Assembly: GCA_937871785.1 (NCBI GenBank)
Contig: CALMON010000141.1
Coordinates: 1 to 34,725, forward strand
Direction: 5' to 3'
DNA from: an uncultured Granulicella sp.
Lineage (GTDB): Bacteria; Acidobacteriota; Terriglobia; Terriglobales; Acidobacteriaceae
Length of the DNA: 34,725 nucleotides
Shown here: positions 33,294-34,725 of the stretch, piece by piece
How positions within the stretch are numbered: position 1 is the stretch's first letter
How the letters are laid out: each line of letters begins with the position of its first letter
Position numbers and translations under genes: made by a program
The notes under the pieces: generated by a model
What the model was told of the DNA's origin: nothing
Seen by the model: the letters and a program-made list of their open reading frames with translations, nothing else
Database searches by the model: none

Positions 33294-34725
33294 GAGTCAC
33301 GTCCCCATCGCTCGTCTGGATATGGACGCTGGGCCCTCCCTGGCCGACGGTCGCCGAAAGCTCCGGAGAGCCGTCCGACCCCTGCGGATGCAGCCCAAAA
33401 TCGTTTTCGATCTCGCCGTGATGCGTCGCCGCCTGCAGTGTAAAGCTCGCATTTGCCGGTACCCCTACATCGACGGAACCGCGTTTGTTCACGATGTTGA
33501 GAGTGCCCAGCGGGCTCAGGCTCGTCAGCGTCACCGCGCCGTTGCTGTTTTGTACCTGCACGTCGCCTTGCACGCGGTCGAGCGTGATCACCCGGTCCGA
33601 GGTCTTCAACAGCACCGGTCCGACAATCCCGTCGGCGTGAAAGTCCGAGCCTGTGTCGAATTCCATTTCGCCGTCCAGGCGGCCGATCTGCAGGTCGGTC
33701 CGGCTGGTGTGGTAGAGCAGGGGCCCCCCCACTTTTTCCATATGCGTGGTGCCGAAGAAGTTGCCGTTCAGCGAAACCGGCCCACGCACATCGCTCACGT
33801 TCAGGTCTCCCGTATGGCCGTCGACCGTAAACGACCCGCTGATGTCGTGCGCGGAGACCGTCGCGTCGCTGCTATGCATGTGCGCAACGATCGCGCCTTC
33901 GAGCCCGCTCAGGTCCACGTCGCCGCGGTTGCCATTGACGGTCACGGCGGCATGCATCCCGTTGACGCGGACGTCGCCGTGGGTGGTCGTCAGCGTCAGC
34001 GCGGTGCCCTTGGGCAGCGTGACGCTCAGCCCGGCTTTGCCGTCTTCGACGTACGGCACGCGCACCGCCAGGTCGTTGCCGCTCGCCTGCAGCACCGGCT
34101 GCAGCCGGCCTTCGCGCTGCGCCGCGTCGCCGTCATTGTAGGCGTACACCTCCTTGTGAATGTCCAGGTGCAACTGCCCGTCGTCGCTGGTGCCGGCGAC
34201 GGTAATGTCGCCCTGCGGGTTGTCGATCGTGACGGAGCCGCCGGGCGCGAGGGCCTGCGTCAGCGAGTCGTCGCTGTCATGCGCATTCCCCACCGCGTGG
34301 AGCCAGTCGAAGCGGAGACCGGGAGCGTGGCCATCGCTGAAGCTGTGGTAGCCGCGGTACAGGCCCTGCGTGGAGCGGGCACCCGCGCCGACAAGGGCCA
34401 GCAGGACCAGCAGCCAGATGACGCCGCTGCCGAGGCGGCGGGGGCCATAGACCGGAAGCCCCGCGGCACCGCGCTGATCCTGCGCTGCAGGATCGATCGC
34501 GCGCCGGTCCAGCGCCCACTCCGCGACCAGCAGGAGCCCGGCGGCGATCAGCAGCAAAGGCCACCAGTTGCCGAACCAGAGCAGCGCAGTCTCCCAGGGC
34601 AGCCGGCCAAGCTGGATGAACAGGGCGACCACGCCGAGGACGACCAGAAAGATCGGTCCCAAAAACGAGCGGCGGCGGCTGGCGGCCCGGAACGCTCGCC
34701 GTTCGCTGCGCGTGAGAGGCCGGGG
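33205..34725 (-). CDS. DUF4097-type membrane-anchored beta-repeat protein (partial at right edge)
   Basis: At least 485 residues. Two or three hydrophobic segments (about 1-20, 31-48 and 79-93 from the track start) resemble a LiaI/LiaF-like anchor. The rest is a long right-handed beta-helix-like domain of short repeats with GDV/GDI/GAV turns (for example GDVRVNG, GDVDLSG, GDLNVSD), the pattern of DUF4097 'adhesin' proteins. The tail is Pro-rich. The track start is TTG 34662, but the frame is open to the window edge and upstream codons give an RRRSFLGP stretch of the kind that usually precedes this anchor, so the true start is probably outside. Function unknown. Confidence 0.85.
   Translation of the reverse strand, partial: PRPLTRSERRAFRAASRRRSFLGPIFLVVLGVVALFIQLGRLPWETALLWFGNWWPLLLIAAGLLLVAEWALDRRAIDPAAQDQRGAAGLPVYGPRRLGSGVIWLLVLLALVGAGARSTQGLYRGYHSFSDGHAPGLRFDWLHAVGNAHDSDDSLTQALAPGGSVTIDNPQGDITVAGTSDDGQLHLDIHKEVYAYNDGDAAQREGRLQPVLQASGNDLAVRVPYVEDGKAGLSVTLPKGTALTLTTTHGDVRVNGMHAAVTVNGNRGDVDLSGLEGAIVAHMHSSDATVSAHDISGSFTVDGHTGDLNVSDVRGPVSLNGNFFGTTHMEKVGGPLLYHTSRTDLQIGRLDGEMEFDTGSDFHADGIVGPVLLKTSDRVITLDRVQGDVQVQNSNGAVTLTSLSPLGTLNIVNKRGSVDVGVPANASFTLQAATHHGEIENDFGLHPQGSDGSPELSATVGQGGPSVHIQTSDGDVTLRKTSAASPLPPTPPAVPVVPKAPVRTSR

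Overview
The window is high-GC bacterial DNA (roughly 63-65% by eye) with densely packed genes and many GTG/TTG starts. The gene set includes a TonB-dependent receptor with an N-terminal carboxypeptidase-regulatory-like domain, DUF4097 and AsmA-type envelope proteins, two adjacent signal peptidases, and hairpin-type intergenic repeats. Together these suggest an Acidobacteriota genome, probably Terriglobia/Acidobacteriaceae. That assignment is inference from recognised families, not from a marker gene.

Left third (1-13.7 kb), mostly housekeeping and envelope genes. On the plus strand are NAD kinase, a five-helix membrane protein, a small outer-membrane barrel and a GlsB/YeaQ-type stress membrane protein. 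On the minus strand are a LytTR response regulator, a 450-bp repeat-rich gap, and an ECF sigma factor operon with two coupled membrane proteins, one carrying a double zinc ribbon. These are followed on the plus strand by rlmB overlapping a secreted M1-like protein with a broken zinc site. Then, all on the minus strand, come RNase III, two signal peptidases I and an AsmA-like protein. Minus-strand DUF1641 and a formate-dehydrogenase-like molybdoenzyme of the Bacillus YjgC/YrhE type follow.

Right two thirds (16.8-33.0 kb), a corrinoid uptake and late cobalamin biosynthesis locus on the plus strand. A good promoter leads into cobalamin riboswitch 1, a long structured leader, a cobU-cbiA fusion gene and btuF. 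Riboswitch 2 then precedes btuB-like receptor, btuC, btuD, cobT, cobS, cobC, an unknown gene, a PduO-type adenosyltransferase, bluB, cobQ, cbiB and cobD. Every junction from the receptor to cobD overlaps, mostly as ATGA/GTGA/TTGA. The set covers import, adenosylation, side-chain amidation, aminopropanol attachment, DMB synthesis and nucleotide-loop assembly. No corrin-ring gene is present in the window, so the locus reads as salvage or remodelling of imported corrinoids.

The two strongest leads are in this locus. First, an unrecognised 271-residue protein locked into the operon by overlaps on both sides has a DGYHR motif resembling the ParB/sulfiredoxin nucleotide-binding site. It is a candidate for the L-threonine kinase step that CobD needs and that is otherwise missing from the window. 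Second, the seam of the CobU-CbiA fusion carries two in-frame slippery heptamers (T TTT TTC and A AAA AAG) around an out-of-frame ATGA. This suggests either programmed frameshifting or a fusion created, or faked, by homopolymer indels.

The window ends with a small possible membrane protein and a DUF4097 protein whose frame is still open at the right edge.
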